Below, piece by piece: positions 1-9,581 of a stretch of DNA of 34,941 bases (its first letter is position 1; each line of letters begins with the position of its first letter). The stretch is from Chlorobiaceae bacterium (GTDB lineage Bacteria; Bacteroidota; Chlorobiia; Chlorobiales; Chlorobiaceae): NCBI GenBank assembly GCA_013334565.1, contig JAAXXI010000020.1, forward strand, positions 1 to 34,941, read 5' to 3'. Below the pieces are notes generated by a model. It saw only the letters and a program-made list of their open reading frames with translations. It searched no databases and was not told the DNA's origin. Made by a program: the position numbers and the translations under genes.

Positions 1-2216
1 GGGATCCGCACGCCACGGATGAGGCCATTGATTTCGACGACCGGCACTTCCCTTCCGTCGAGGAAGGCTTTCCAGCGCGAGGGGTAGTGGACTTCGCTTA
101 CCACGAGGAACGCAGGCGCGGGTGCGCTGACCTTGAGGTCCATGCGTTCAGCCGTGCTCTGCATCGAAAGGATGGTCCCCTTCGCGAAGTTCCGGCTTTC
201 ACGCCAGTGTACGTCGGCATAGACCGTATCGACCATGTCCTTGCCCCCCAGCAGCCGGCCGAACAGCTCGTCCCGGTCTTCGACGGTGGTGAGCGTCGTG
301 GGGAACCAGGCCCTCGGGCAGGTGCCGCGCAGTCTGTAAACCAGTACGTCGGCGTCACCGGCCGCAAGCTGCAGCCGCCCCTGTTTGACCAGTTCGAGAT
401 CGGGATGCCCGATCGGCGAAAGCGAGAGGATGTACCCTACGTTGAGCATCTTCAATGCGGGGATCGACGTGATGTTTTCCGTGCGCTGCAGGAACTCCTC
501 GTAAACCTTGAGCTTTGCCGGATGGTACCCGCCCACGGATTCGATGCCGAACATCGCGAACTTGTTTTCACCGAAAAGCGGTCCCCCGGGATAAACCCTG
601 AACCGGCCCGGCTGCGAAGCGAGGAACATCGTGATTTCGTCAGGCTGAAACGCCTTCTCTACCTGCTCTTTCGGTGCAAGTGCCGAAGGGCGGAGCGAAG
701 CGGCAGAAGGGTAGGCGATCTGCGCGTCGCACCAGAGCAGGTCGGCCGCGCCGAGCACCGCAACCGCGATGCAGGCGGCGACGGGCGGAATAGCTTTGCT
801 GCCGGCCGCCCAGAGCAGGGCGACCGAACAGAGGAGAATGAGCGTCACCGTCCAGAAGCTCCCCTGCAGGTTCTCCCACCGCACCCTGTTGACCAGGTAG
901 GCCGCGTCGAAACCCTCGACCGGCGGCGCAGGAAAGATCGAACGGAAAAAGCCTTCCAGGGGCGAAGCCGTGACGAGGAAAAGCAGCATGGCCGAAGCAA
1001 TCGCGATAGCGGCGATCCCCAGGGGCTTGCGGAGTTTTCCCGTATCGGCCCGGAGCAGTTCGTGCAATCCGCGCGCAGCCAGCAGGGCAAGGGCGAGATA
1101 GGACATCACGAGCGCCATCGAGGGCACCCTGAAGCGGCTGAAGAGCGGCGCCGCGTAATAGAACAGGTTGAAAACCGGCGTGAAGAACCGGCCGAACGAA
1201 AGCAGGAGCGAAAGGAGCAGCGCTGCACCGAGGAACCTCGTGAAGGGTTCCCTGCGGCCGAGGTAAAGCCCCGCCGCGGCAAGCGGCAGGACGACGATCC
1301 CCGCGTAGTTCGGAAAATCGGTGAAGGGCATGAACCCCCAGTAGGTCAGTCCGCCGAACCCGTAATATCCCGGAAAAAGGAAGGTGAAGAGCTCGAGCGG
1401 GTGCATCGACCACTGCGTCGCGTAGTCCCACGACGAACCGGTGCCGCCTCCGGCCGCACCCCTCACAGACGATGCCGCGTACTGCGACGCTGGCAGGTAG
1501 ATCGAAGCCGACATGCCTGCACCGATAACGAGTGCGAGCACGAAAAGACCCGCGTGCCTGGCTTTCACCGCGAGGTCGTCTTTCCGGCTGACGAGCAGCA
1601 CCAATGCGTAGAGACCGGCAAGCATCCAGGTGTACCAGGCGATCTGCACGTGCGCGCGCTGGAGCTGGAACCCCGCGATGACGGCGAGCAGGCCGGCATC
1701 GGAAAGCCTGCCCTTGTCGATCACCCGGCCAGCCGCCCAGATCATCCAGGGCATGTAAGCTGCCGTCATGAGCTGGCTGCCGTGTCCATGCACCAGCATG
1801 ACCGAAAGGTAGGGGTTGAGCATGAACGCCGCACCGCCGAACAGGGCTGCGGGAAGATCGATGCGCAGCTCGCGGAGCAGGATGAAAACACCCATCGCGC
1901 CGAACAGGAGGTGCAGGATTTCAGGCAGGGTACCGCCGATATGGAAAAGACCGAGCAGGACGTTCGGGTAATAGAGGCCGCTCAGGTAGCTGAAGGCTTC
2001 GACGGTGGGCATGCCCGAAAAAACCCAGGGCTGCCAGAGCGGATAGATGCCGGATGCGTCCCTCAGCTTGTCGAGCGCGATGGTCGAAGCCCTCGGAACG
2101 ATCGAATCGGGCGAGGCCGGAACGCTCCCCTGGAAGAGCAGCGGGAAAAAGAGCACGATGAGCAGGGCGGCGTAGCAGCAGAACGCGATCAGGTAGTTCC
2201 GGTAAGTTTTTTCCAT
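1..2216 (-). CDS. YfhO-family polytopic membrane protein (C-terminus beyond window)
   Basis: The reading frame is open for 738 codons from the ATG at 2216 to the window edge, so the gene is 3'-partial. It starts MEKTYRNYLIAFCCYAALL, a first membrane helix. Long hydrophobic segments follow, with loop motifs such as GSVPASPDS, WQPWVFSGMPT and LVHGHGSQLMTAAYMPW, as in the YfhO/GT-C-like membrane family. The last visible part (YPSRWKAFLDGREVPVVEIN) matches the usual YfhO C-terminal beta domain, so only a short tail is missing. In Gram-positives YfhO is linked to glycosylation of lipoteichoic acid; here a role in transferring or modifying surface glycans is inferred. It begins 4 nt after the flippase stop, so it is the last visible gene of the polysaccharide cluster. 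Confidence 0.8.
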   Translation of the reverse strand, partial: MEKTYRNYLIAFCCYAALLIVLFFPLLFQGSVPASPDSIVPRASTIALDKLRDASGIYPLWQPWVFSGMPTVEAFSYLSGLYYPNVLLGLFHIGGTLPEILHLLFGAMGVFILLRELRIDLPAALFGGAAFMLNPYLSVMLVHGHGSQLMTAAYMPWMIWAAGRVIDKGRLSDAGLLAVIAGFQLQRAHVQIAWYTWMLAGLYALVLLVSRKDDLAVKARHAGLFVLALVIGAGMSASIYLPASQYAASSVRGAAGGGTGSSWDYATQWSMHPLELFTFLFPGYYGFGGLTYWGFMPFTDFPNYAGIVVLPLAAAGLYLGRREPFTRFLGAALLLSLLLSFGRFFTPVFNLFYYAAPLFSRFRVPSMALVMSYLALALLAARGLHELLRADTGKLRKPLGIAAIAIASAMLLFLVTASPLEGFFRSIFPAPPVEGFDAAYLVNRVRWENLQGSFWTVTLILLCSVALLWAAGSKAIPPVAACIAVAVLGAADLLWCDAQIAYPSAASLRPSALAPKEQVEKAFQPDEITMFLASQPGRFRVYPGGPLFGENKFAMFGIESVGGYHPAKLKVYEEFLQRTENITSIPALKMLNVGYILSLSPIGHPDLELVKQGRLQLAAGDADVLVYRLRGTCPRAWFPTTLTTVEDRDELFGRLLGGKDMVDTVYADVHWRESRNFAKGTILSMQSTAERMDLKVSAPAPAFLVVSEVHYPSRWKAFLDGREVPVVEINGLIRGVRI

Positions 2217-2220
2217 GGAT

Positions 2221-3714
2221 TTAACGCAGCTTCAGCTTGTTGATGAACGGCAGGAGCTTGAAAATAACCTCCTTTTCCTCCTCTTCCAACTTGAGCAGGA
2301 GCATCGCCAGGAGATAGGAAACGAGCGTCAGCAGGGCCGCAAAGGCGAATGCCCAAAGCGGGGCAAGCGCTGCGAAGAGCGGGCTGGCGGCGGCAAGGAG
2401 TGCCACGCTGCAGGCCCCTGCGGCAAAGGGTTTCCAGAGCGCCCGGCCGAATGGGTGGATGCCGAGAAGCGTCCGGACCTCGGCGGTACGCACGGTTGAA
2501 AGGAGCAGGAAAACCGCGAGGTTCGACAGCGCGGCACCGTTCACCCCCATCGACGGAATCAGCAGCGCGTTCAGGGCAACCTGGAGCAGGAGCCCTGCGA
2601 GGGCGTTGAACAGGCTCAGCCTCGCATACCCGCCCATGGCCAGCACCGTGGCGGTGAGCCCGAAAGCCGCCTGCAGGAACGAAGAGGCGCTGAGCACCAC
2701 GAGCGCCGTTCCGCCCGGAAGGAACTGCGGCCCGAAAATGCCGAGCACGGTCCCTGGCATGGCCATGAAGAGGATGGTGGCCGGTACGATGATGGAAACG
2801 GTCCAGCGGGTCACCATCCGGAAGATCCGCTCCATTTCACGCGCATCGGTCCCGGCGTGCAGCTCCGCGAGCATCGGTGCGGCAATGCCGGAAAACGCAA
2901 GGAAAACCGAGCGGATGATCCCCGCCGTCCTCGCGGCAGGGTGGTACATGCCGACCGTCGCCGTATCCGTGAACATGCCGAGCATCACGATGTCGAGCCA
3001 GTGCGTCGTCATGCCGAGGAGCGAAACCCCCATGAAGGGAAGCGCATACGAAAACATATCCCGGTCGAACCGCGCGGACAGGATATCGCCGGGAACCGTT
3101 CCCGTCACTCTGGAAAGGCGCGGCAGGATCCAGAGGAAGGTACCCGCAGCCGAAAGCGCGAAGGGGAAACAGAGCGCAGCTTCTGCCCCGAAGGAATACT
3201 CGAAGAGAAGGGTCAGCAGCAGCAGGAGGAGCGGGCTCAGCACATGCATGGCAACGACTTTCGGCTGCAGCTGCCTGAAACCCTGAACCGCATATCCCGA
3301 AAGCGTGATCGCCGCATTGAACGGAAGGGCCGCGCCATAACAGCAGAGGGCTACCTGGAGCAGCCTCCGGCCATGCAGCAGTTCGGCGATCGGACCGGAA
3401 AAGATTGCGATCATGAGGAAGGCGCAGAGTGCAAAAAGAAAGGAGGCCTTCAGGGCGGAACCGATAACCGCCCGCTGCCGCTGCGGATCGTTCGCATAGA
3501 CATTGATGAAGCGCAGCAGGGTGGAATCGAGCCCTGCCACGGCGAACACTTCGGCGATCTGGATGGTAGCGACGGCCAGCGCATAAGTGCCGAGGTATTC
3601 CGCCCCGAGGAGCCGGGCAACCAGCAGGTTGAAAGCATATCGCGCCGCCTGGCCGAAAACGAAGCCTCCGAGGGAGATGCCTGCCTGGCCCGCAATCTGT
3701 GCATTCCTGCTCAC
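2221..3714 (-). CDS. Polysaccharide flippase (Wzx/MATE-like, MVF superfamily)
   Basis: This 497-residue protein is almost entirely hydrophobic, with about 12-14 predicted membrane helices. It opens with AGISLGGFVFGQAARYAFNL and LLVARLLGAEYLGTYALA, the typical first helix and loop of oligosaccharide flippases of the polysaccharide biosynthesis family. Such proteins move lipid-linked glycans across the inner membrane. The C-terminus is a charged cytoplasmic tail. Its start overlaps the stop of the upstream glycosyltransferase by 4 nt (ATGA), showing translational coupling within the cluster. The glycan it exports cannot be inferred. Confidence 0.88.
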   Translation of the reverse strand: MSRNAQIAGQAGISLGGFVFGQAARYAFNLLVARLLGAEYLGTYALAVATIQIAEVFAVAGLDSTLLRFINVYANDPQRQRAVIGSALKASFLFALCAFLMIAIFSGPIAELLHGRRLLQVALCCYGAALPFNAAITLSGYAVQGFRQLQPKVVAMHVLSPLLLLLLTLLFEYSFGAEAALCFPFALSAAGTFLWILPRLSRVTGTVPGDILSARFDRDMFSYALPFMGVSLLGMTTHWLDIVMLGMFTDTATVGMYHPAARTAGIIRSVFLAFSGIAAPMLAELHAGTDAREMERIFRMVTRWTVSIIVPATILFMAMPGTVLGIFGPQFLPGGTALVVLSASSFLQAAFGLTATVLAMGGYARLSLFNALAGLLLQVALNALLIPSMGVNGAALSNLAVFLLLSTVRTAEVRTLLGIHPFGRALWKPFAAGACSVALLAAASPLFAALAPLWAFAFAALLTLVSYLLAMLLLKLEEEEKEVIFKLLPFINKLKLR

Positions 3715-4877
3715 TCCCCCGCCCTCCTGTACGCGTCGTCAAGCTCCTGGACCATTTTCACCGCAAGGGCGTCCCAGCTGTGCTTCCGCGCGAATTCACG
3801 CCGCAGCTCCATCCGCTTGTCCCCGAGCGCTCCGGGGATCATCCGGACGAACTCTTCCGCCGATCGGGCAACATGCACGGCATCCCCTGCCCGTTCGACC
3901 GCGCTGCAGTAATTCGTCGAGAGCACCGGCACCCCCGCGGCGCAGTACTCGTAAAGCTTGTTGGGGTGCGAAACCCTTTTGAGCCTGTTCGCCAGCATCG
4001 GAATGAGGGCGAGGTCGAACCGCTGAACCCATGCGGGAAGCGTGTCGTAGGGGATCTTGCCGAAATAGCGGACATTCGGGAGCGAGTTCAGGGCAACCTG
4101 CCTGCGCCACCAGCCCCGCTCGTATGCCGGACCCAGGAGGACGACGCTGCAGTGCGGATAAGCCCTGGCCACTGCTGCGACAAGTTCCGTATCGACCCAG
4201 TCCATCGCACCTGCATAGCCGAGCACCGGTTTTTCGAGCTTTGTCAGCTCTTCGGTTGCCTGGGGCCGCGGCGCCGCGAAATGGCTGAACTCGACGCCGT
4301 TGCCGAGCTCGACGATCCTGGTCCCCGGCAAAATCGGCAGTCGGGCGGTCAGCTCCCCGCTCACGGTGAAAACAAGGCCGGTCACGGAAAGCCAGCGCTC
4401 AAGATATCCAGGCAGCCAGGACGGCGAACCGGGGAATGCGAGGTGGTCGTCGTTGGCATCGTAGAAACGCAGGCGGGCAGGAAGCCGGGAAGCGACCTTG
4501 CCCCAGTAGACGTTCGACAGGCCGACGATCCTGTCGCGAGAGGAAAACCCGAGTACCAGCAGCCAGAAAAACATGAGCACGGTACCGGGAAGCGACGCGG
4601 CGGCACGGATGAACGGGTTGTCGAGCAGGTGGCCGAAACGGCAGGGAACGGTTTTCAGGAAAGGCACGGTGACGACACGGACCCTCCCCCTTCGCACCGG
4701 AAGCCAGTGATGGTTGCGGCCGACCGCCCAGGGCTCGATGAAGAGGATCTCCCAGTTTTCCGGGAAACGCACCAGCAGCCGCTGCTTGCGGGTGGACAGG
4801 AAGTCCCACTGCACCTCGGAGAACCAGACGAGCCGGCATATCTTCCGGTATGAACGTTCAGGTGCGCGTAAGCTCAT
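3711..4877 (-). CDS. Glycosyltransferase, GT4/TuaH-like
   Basis: This 388-residue protein has the two-domain GT-B layout. The N-terminal half carries the segments RLRFYDANDDHLAF and LVFTVSGELTARL. The C-terminal nucleotide-sugar domain has PVLGYAGAMDWVDTELV, VVLLGP, NVRYFGKIPYDTLPAW and HPNKLYEYCAAGVPVLST, the last being the E-containing donor-binding loop of GT4 enzymes. It probably adds a sugar to a lipid-linked glycan on the cytoplasmic side of the membrane. It overlaps the methyltransferase by 20 nt upstream and the flippase by 4 nt downstream. No clear Shine-Dalgarno precedes the ATG, consistent with coupled translation. Donor and acceptor are unknown. Confidence 0.82.
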   Translation of the reverse strand: MSLRAPERSYRKICRLVWFSEVQWDFLSTRKQRLLVRFPENWEILFIEPWAVGRNHHWLPVRRGRVRVVTVPFLKTVPCRFGHLLDNPFIRAAASLPGTVLMFFWLLVLGFSSRDRIVGLSNVYWGKVASRLPARLRFYDANDDHLAFPGSPSWLPGYLERWLSVTGLVFTVSGELTARLPILPGTRIVELGNGVEFSHFAAPRPQATEELTKLEKPVLGYAGAMDWVDTELVAAVARAYPHCSVVLLGPAYERGWWRRQVALNSLPNVRYFGKIPYDTLPAWVQRFDLALIPMLANRLKRVSHPNKLYEYCAAGVPVLSTNYCSAVERAGDAVHVARSAEEFVRMIPGALGDKRMELRREFARKHSWDALAVKMVQELDDAYRRAGE

Positions 4878-5421
4878 AAATCTGGACTTTTTCGTAAAAA
4901 GCCCGCATCAGCGGCTTGATTCCCGTAAGATAAAACATCGGACGGCGTATCCTGAACTCCCCGCTCTTCACCACCACGAACCCGGCGCGCCGAAAAAGCA
5001 TCCCCGCCTCCCTGCGGCTCATTTCGTGGAAATGCCCGGGGCTTGCGAGGAACCCAGGTTTCCTGAGCGGCATGGAGAGAAACAGCCTCGCATCCTTCCC
5101 GTCAAGAACCTTCCCGACCTGGAGAAGCGCATGGAGTGGATTGAAGAGGTGTTCGAACACTTCAAAAGCCGTGACGACGCCATAGCGCCCTTCGAGCGTT
5201 CCGGTGTCGAGGTCGTTCGAGGTGTTGTCGAAGGGACAGCGGAAGAACTCTTCGAGTGAACCGGTAAGCGGTGTCCTGTCTCCGAGGTCGAGCCCCCTCC
5301 CGACCGGCATGCCCTTCATGGGGGACGTTTGGATAAACTCCATGGTTTTCCGCCACCGGAGGTGATGGGCCTCTTCACCGAGGTAATCCCTGTCGATCTC
5401 GTTCCTCGGGTCAGCGTTCAT
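4858..5421 (-). CDS. SAM-dependent methyltransferase (class I, divergent)
   Basis: About 187 residues from the ATG at 5421. I chose this start because GGGAGGG lies just upstream and a longer in-frame extension would run deep into the preceding gene. The SAM-binding region reads GLDLGDRTPLT (motif I, divergent in its glycine pattern), SNDLD (acidic motif II) and VVTAFEVFEHLFNP (motif IV-like, as in Methyltransf_11/23 families). The C-terminal part contains GHFHEMSRREAGMLFRRAGF, typical of methyltransferases in polysaccharide clusters. It probably methylates a sugar or a glycan end. It overlaps both neighbours, so it is part of the operon. Confidence 0.78.
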   Translation of the reverse strand: MNADPRNEIDRDYLGEEAHHLRWRKTMEFIQTSPMKGMPVGRGLDLGDRTPLTGSLEEFFRCPFDNTSNDLDTGTLEGRYGVVTAFEVFEHLFNPLHALLQVGKVLDGKDARLFLSMPLRKPGFLASPGHFHEMSRREAGMLFRRAGFVVVKSGEFRIRRPMFYLTGIKPLMRAFYEKVQIYELTRT

Positions 5422-6277
5422 CGCTTTTCCCTCCCGGCATGATGCCAGGTCGCGCAGCCGCCAACGCTTCGCCGAGCGCCCCGAAAACAAGCCTCAGGGG
5501 CAGGAGCAGCGGATACAGGAACATCGCGCCCCACGCGCGGTGTTTGCGGAAGAGGCGGAAGAGTGCGGAGTTTTTCCTGCAAAACTTTTCAATGGTGTTT
5601 CCACCCAGCGACGACGACACCCGGTGCAGGATTTTCGAGGAGGGCACGTACTCGATGCGGAGCCCCATCGCCTTGACCCGCAGGGACAGGTCCACATCTT
5701 CGGCATACATCCCGAACTCCTCGTCGAACCCCCCGGCCCGCCGGAAATCCCGGCACCGCATGGCCAGGCAGCACCCGGTCGCGTAGCCGGTCGGCCCCGG
5801 ACGGCTGAATTCCGCCCCGTCTTTCCTCCTGATCCCGACATGCCTGACGAGGCCGGTCGAAAGCCTCGCCTCGCCTCCGGCATACCATATCCTCGAGGGG
5901 TCGTGGAAGTAACATATTTTCGACACGGCGATGCCCACTTCCGGGTCGCCTTCCAGCACCCGGATCAGCGGCGTGCAGAAATCGCCCTCGGCCATGGTAT
6001 CGTTGTTGAGGAAAACCACCATCTCCGCCTGCATTTCCATCGCCCTGCGGAAACCGGCGTTGTTCCCGGCCGCATAATCGAGGTTGCGCGGCAGGCAGAG
6101 CATTTCGATATCCGGAAATGCCTCGCGTATCCTTTCAGGTGAACCGTCGGTGGAACCGTTATCGACGACAAGCACGGCAACGGAGGGCGGAAGCGCGACC
6201 CGAAGCGATCCGAGGCAGGCGATGGTGTCCCGGGCGCCGTTCCAGTTCAGGACCACAATGCAGGCTTTCGGTGGCAT
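5411..6277 (-). CDS. Glycosyltransferase family 2 (rhamnosyltransferase WbbL-like)
   Basis: About 288 residues from the ATG at 6277, which follows the upstream gene's stop by 2 nt; a longer form would overlap that gene. GT-A motifs are clear: CIVVLNWNG at the N-terminus, VVDNGSTDGS, LNNDT (the DxD-like metal site), GYATGCCLAMRC, and FDEEFGMYAEDVDLSLR (the ED catalytic-base region). This is the layout of WbbL-like GT2 enzymes. A hydrophobic segment near the C-terminus (MFLYPLLLPLRLVFGALG) may attach it to the membrane. It is presumably one step in assembling the glycan exported by the flippase. Confidence 0.88.
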   Translation of the reverse strand: MPPKACIVVLNWNGARDTIACLGSLRVALPPSVAVLVVDNGSTDGSPERIREAFPDIEMLCLPRNLDYAAGNNAGFRRAMEMQAEMVVFLNNDTMAEGDFCTPLIRVLEGDPEVGIAVSKICYFHDPSRIWYAGGEARLSTGLVRHVGIRRKDGAEFSRPGPTGYATGCCLAMRCRDFRRAGGFDEEFGMYAEDVDLSLRVKAMGLRIEYVPSSKILHRVSSSLGGNTIEKFCRKNSALFRLFRKHRAWGAMFLYPLLLPLRLVFGALGEALAAARPGIMPGGKSDER

Positions 6278-6279
6278 CG

Positions 6280-7422
6280 TCACCCCCGTCCGGATTGCCG
6301 TTCGAGGAATTCGGACGCCTTGTGTGCGAATTCGCTCCATGAAAAGCGGCTGTTGAACGAGGCGATCTCCTGCCGTATCGCTTCAAGGTCCGGACGGGCG
6401 GAAAGGAACTCCTCCACCGCGGCGGCAATCCCCTGTGCGGAAGCCTCACTCGCAATCCAGCCGGTACGGCCGTGGAGGACCATCCCTGGCAGTTCCCCCG
6501 CAGGGGTGACGATCACCGGCAGCGCGTAGCCGCCTGCAAGCTGCACCACGCCTGACTGGGTCGCGCTCCGGTAGGGCAGCACCACGGCATCCGCAGCGGC
6601 GAAGAAGAGGCCGGTCCGCTCCGCAGGCACGTACCCCTCGTGAAGGATAACCTTGTCCGAAATGCCGGACCGCGCGATCATTTCCCGGTACGGAGCGGGA
6701 TCTTCGAAAAACTGGCCCGCAACGACCAGCCTGAGGGTTGGTTCCGAATGGAGAAGCGCAGGCATCGCATCGAGGAGCAGGTCGAGCCCCTTGTACCTGC
6801 GGACATAGCCGAAAAAAAGCAGCACGGGGCCGTCAGGACCGAGGCCGAGCTCCCTGCGCGCTTCGGAACGCGAATACCTTTTTCCAGCCGGTTCATAGAC
6901 CGGATGGTAGAGCTTCAGCCTGGGCTTGCCGGGGATTGCGGCTTCGAGCTCCCGGTCTACAGCCCCGGAAAGGGTGATGAAGGCGTCGGGGAAGCGATTG
7001 AGCAGCTTCTGCATGAACGGTTCGAAAAACCATGGTTCGTGGGAGGAATAATTGTGCAGCAGCACGACGCATTTCCTTCGGGACATGGCGCTCACCAGGA
7101 AGTAAAGCGGCACGAGGAACCCTGTCCAGTATGCCATCAGGACGACGTCCGGGTCCATGGACTTCAGGGTCCGCACCGGCCTGAACCAGGTCAGCGGATT
7201 GTAAAGCACAATGCCGTCATCAGGCCCGCGCTCGGAAACAGCGGTTGCGGAAAGCTCCGGTGACTTGCGGTCGAGGAACCCGGGATAGATGGACCTGAAA
7301 GGGAGGGGTTGCACTTCGCAGCCCGATTCGACGAGACTTTCGAGCAGGAGATCGCTGAACTTCGCAATACCACCCTTCAAAGGGCGGAAAGGGCTCAGGA
7401 ATGCGATCCTCAGGGATTTCAA
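6280..7422 (-). CDS. Glycosyltransferase family 4
   Basis: A 380-residue GT-B enzyme. The N-terminus has FLSPFRPLKGGIAKFSDLLL, the acceptor-domain glycine loop. The C-terminal domain has VLLFFGYVRRYKGLDLLLDA, LRLVVAGQFFE, VILHEGYVP and VVLPYRSATQSGVVQLA followed by PVIVTPAGELPGMV, all standard GT4 donor-site elements. It is the first gene of the glycosyltransferase string. About 25 nt separate it from the HPr gene upstream, so it may share that transcript. Substrates are unknown. Confidence 0.88.
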   Translation of the reverse strand: MKSLRIAFLSPFRPLKGGIAKFSDLLLESLVESGCEVQPLPFRSIYPGFLDRKSPELSATAVSERGPDDGIVLYNPLTWFRPVRTLKSMDPDVVLMAYWTGFLVPLYFLVSAMSRRKCVVLLHNYSSHEPWFFEPFMQKLLNRFPDAFITLSGAVDRELEAAIPGKPRLKLYHPVYEPAGKRYSRSEARRELGLGPDGPVLLFFGYVRRYKGLDLLLDAMPALLHSEPTLRLVVAGQFFEDPAPYREMIARSGISDKVILHEGYVPAERTGLFFAAADAVVLPYRSATQSGVVQLAGGYALPVIVTPAGELPGMVLHGRTGWIASEASAQGIAAAVEEFLSARPDLEAIRQEIASFNSRFSWSEFAHKASEFLERQSGRG

Positions 7423-7446
7423 AAGGTATAGGGGATGGTGGGCAGG

Positions 7447-7713
7447 CTACTGCTCTCCGAAACCCTGCTCAAAAAACTCGGTAAGCTGCCGGGCAGCTTC
7501 CTGCGCATCTTCGCCGTCGAGTTTCAGTGTAAGGCGCGTACCCTTCGGGGCAGCGAGGCTCATGACGCCGATAATCGATTTTGCGTTGATTTCAACGCCC
7601 TGCATCTCGATGAAAAAATCGGATTTGAAACGGGAAGCCAGCTTCACGACCGCTGCGGCTGGCCTGGTGTGCAACCCGGCTTTGTTGATCACGGTAACTT
7701 CCTGAATAATCAC
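7447..7713 (-). CDS. ptsH: HPr family phosphocarrier protein
   Basis: An 88-residue protein of normal HPr length. The phosphorylation site is intact: His15 in KAGLHTRPAA, the residue phosphorylated by enzyme I. Ser46 in NAKSIIGVMSL is the HPr-kinase type regulatory site. The C-terminal part (GTRLTLKLDGEDAQEAARQL) fits the family. The start is a GTG with AAGGA upstream. HPr transfers phosphate in PTS sugar uptake or in PTS-based regulation. No enzyme I or EII gene is visible, so a regulatory role is as likely as transport. It lies after obg and the acetyltransferase on the same strand. Confidence 0.9.
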   Translation of the reverse strand: MIIQEVTVINKAGLHTRPAAAVVKLASRFKSDFFIEMQGVEINAKSIIGVMSLAAPKGTRLTLKLDGEDAQEAARQLTEFFEQGFGEQ

Positions 7714-7761
7714 GATCGCTGGTTCCTTATCGGTATAATGTTGCCTCCTTGCCGGAAGATA

Positions 7762-8235
7762 TCAAAGTTTTTTCACCATCGCAATTTCATCGCATGCCAT
7801 GAGCTTCGGACAGTGGGTGCAGTCCCTCCAGATTTTCTGCGGGAAGTACTCCTTCCTGATCTCGCTGTATCCGACGCGCCTGAAGAAACCGGGGTTCAGG
7901 GTCAGCACGAAAACCTCGGCCACGCCTTCTTCGCGAAGGGCTGCCTCGGCTTTCCCGACGAGTATCCGGCCTATGCCCTTCATCTTGAAACGGTTGAAAA
8001 CCGCGAGGGAACGGATTTCCGCAAGCTTGCTGGTATAAAAGGCGATCGCACAGCAGCCGATAACTTCGCCCTGGTGCTCCGCAACAAAAAAATTACGAAT
8101 ATTTTCAATAATATTTTCGTCCGATCGTTCGAGCATTATCCCTTCGCGGGCATATTCGGCGGTTATGGCCGAAATTGCCGACGCATCGGCAAGGCGTGCG
8201 AGCCTGACCGAAAATTCACTTTCCTGTATCGTCAC
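7762..8235 (-). CDS. GNAT N-acetyltransferase, short ArgA-like (N-acetylglutamate synthase family)
   Basis: A 157-residue GNAT domain: [15 protein letters not shown] at the N-terminus, GCCAIAFY (strand 4), [20 protein letters not shown] (the acetyl-CoA loop, R/Q-x-x-G-x-G/A in form) and FRRVGY. The tail [19 protein letters not shown] is a Cys-rich end that I associate with stand-alone ArgA-type acetyltransferases, which acetylate glutamate in arginine synthesis. That assignment is from memory of the family and is less certain than the GNAT fold. Its start overlaps the obg stop by 4 nt, so the two are cotranscribed. Confidence 0.75.
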   Translation of the reverse strand: MTIQESEFSVRLARLADASAISAITAEYAREGIMLERSDENIIENIRNFFVAEHQGEVIGCCAIAFYTSKLAEIRSLAVFNRFKMKGIGRILVGKAEAALREEGVAEVFVLTLNPGFFRRVGYSEIRKEYFPQKIWRDCTHCPKLMACDEIAMVKKL

Positions 8236-9245
8236 CCCTGCAACTCTTCATGTGTTACTGCTTCGCGCTCTATGGAGGATACCTCCTTCCAGAGCCTGTC
8301 TTTCAATTCCTTGAGCCCTTTTCCGCTGACGCTCGAAATCGGGATTGCCTTCATCCCCCGTTCGAGGGAAGGGGCCTTGAACCCCTCGGGAGCGATGTCC
8401 ATCTTGGAGATGACCGCGATCCTCGGTTTTTTGAGGAGCGACTTCTGGAACTTTCCGAGCTCGGCAATGATGGTTTTGTATTCGGCCTTGATGTCCGGGG
8501 AATCCGAAGCGATCAGCACGACGAGGATTTTCGTCCTTTCGATGTGGCGGAGGAACTGCAGGCCGAGCCCCCGGCCTTCCGAAGCACCCTCTATGATGCC
8601 GGGAATATCGGCCATCACGAACGATTTGTATTCGTCGTACCGGACGATGCCGAGGTTCGGCACCAGCGTCGTGAACGGATAATCGGCGATTTTCGGCTTC
8701 GCCGCGCTCACGGAAGAAATCAGGGTCGATTTCCCGGCGTTGGGAAAACCGACAAGGCCAACATCAGCCATCAGCTTCAGCTCCATTTCAAGCTCGAGCT
8801 CCTCGCCCTTGTGGCCTGGTTCGGCAAACCTCGGGGCCTGCCGCACCGGGGTGGCGAAATGCTGGTTGCCGCGCCCTCCCCGGCCGCCTTTTGCTATGAG
8901 GATTTCCTGGTCTTCCCCGGTAAGATCGGCGATGACCTCACCGGTCGCGGCATTCCTGACGAGCGTTCCGCACGGGACGTCGATCACGATGTCGGCACCG
9001 TCGCGCCCGGTCTTGCGGGCACCCTGCCCGTTGACCCCCCGGCCGGCGGCATACTTTCTCTTGTACTTGAAATCGAGCAGCGTTGTCAGGTGGCTGTTGG
9101 TGCGGAGCCATACATGGCCGCCCCTGCCTCCGTCACCGCCTTCAGGCCCGCCTTTCGGCACGTATTTCTCCCTGCGGAAACTGACGCAACCGTTCCCGCC
9201 GTCACCGGCCTGGACAACTATGGACGCACTGTCTACAAACTTCAC
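8232..9245 (-). CDS. obg: Obg/CgtA GTPase
   Basis: A 337-residue protein starting with the glycine-rich Obg fold ([19 protein letters not shown] and further [11 protein letters not shown] repeats). The GTPase domain has G1 GFPNAGKS, G3 DIPGI and G4 SKMD (where NKxD is usual). It ends soon after the G domain, so the C-terminal OCT extension found in some relatives is absent. Obg binds the 50S ribosomal subunit and takes part in late ribosome assembly and stress signalling. The start is GTG; the nearby ATG upstream runs into a stop. It is divergent from xseB with only about 70 nt between them. Confidence 0.96.
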   Translation of the reverse strand: MKFVDSASIVVQAGDGGNGCVSFRREKYVPKGGPEGGDGGRGGHVWLRTNSHLTTLLDFKYKRKYAAGRGVNGQGARKTGRDGADIVIDVPCGTLVRNAATGEVIADLTGEDQEILIAKGGRGGRGNQHFATPVRQAPRFAEPGHKGEELELEMELKLMADVGLVGFPNAGKSTLISSVSAAKPKIADYPFTTLVPNLGIVRYDEYKSFVMADIPGIIEGASEGRGLGLQFLRHIERTKILVVLIASDSPDIKAEYKTIIAELGKFQKSLLKKPRIAVISKMDIAPEGFKAPSLERGMKAIPISSVSGKGLKELKDRLWKEVSSIEREAVTHEELQG

Positions 9246-9317
9246 CTCTCTACCATCCTTTTGAAATAATCCTTTGCATTATCTATCTTGGCCTTCAACA
9301 CTAAACCTCTCCGGCCC

Positions 9318-9575
9318 ATGGCTTCATCCCATTCCCCGAAACTTTCGATCGAAGAACTCATAACGCGCCTCGAGGAAATCACGAAAAAAATCGAGAATCC
9401 GGAAACCGGGCTCGAAAGTTCGATTTCGCTTTATGAGGAAGGCCTCGGGATTGCCGAACAATGTAAAAAAAGACTGCTCGAAGCAAGAAAAAAAATCGAG
9501 GTCATCAATCCCGAACTTTCCGGAAGCTGGTCCGAATCCGCCCGCACCAAAGACCTGTTCGACAGCGAGCACTGA
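9318..9575 (+). CDS. xseB: Exodeoxyribonuclease VII small subunit
   Basis: 85 residues from the ATG at 9318. The family core is visible: LSIEELITRLEEITKKIENP, LESSISLYEEGLGIAEQCKK and RLLEARKKIEVI. This helical protein binds the XseA large subunit to form exonuclease VII, which degrades single-stranded DNA in both directions. I chose the internal ATG over an upstream TTG at 9288 because the extra ten residues fall outside the family profile. It converges on gatB with 6 nt between the stops. xseA is not in the window. Confidence 0.92.
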   Translation: MASSHSPKLSIEELITRLEEITKKIENPETGLESSISLYEEGLGIAEQCKKRLLEARKKIEVINPELSGSWSESARTKDLFDSEH

Positions 9576-9581
9576 AAAAGC

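Noticed and set aside
87..2243. Long plus-strand frame of 718 codons rich in Arg, Glu, Gly and Gln
   Set aside because: It is the antisense shadow of the YfhO-like gene. Composition is typical of antisense reading of GC-rich coding DNA, and no domain is recognisable.
3699..4853. Plus-strand frame of 384 codons, and similar ones at 2857-3912, 7435-8682, 8250-9269 and 14844-15878
   Set aside because: Each lies opposite a clear glycosyltransferase, flippase, acetyltransferase/obg or bat gene and has no recognisable motifs.
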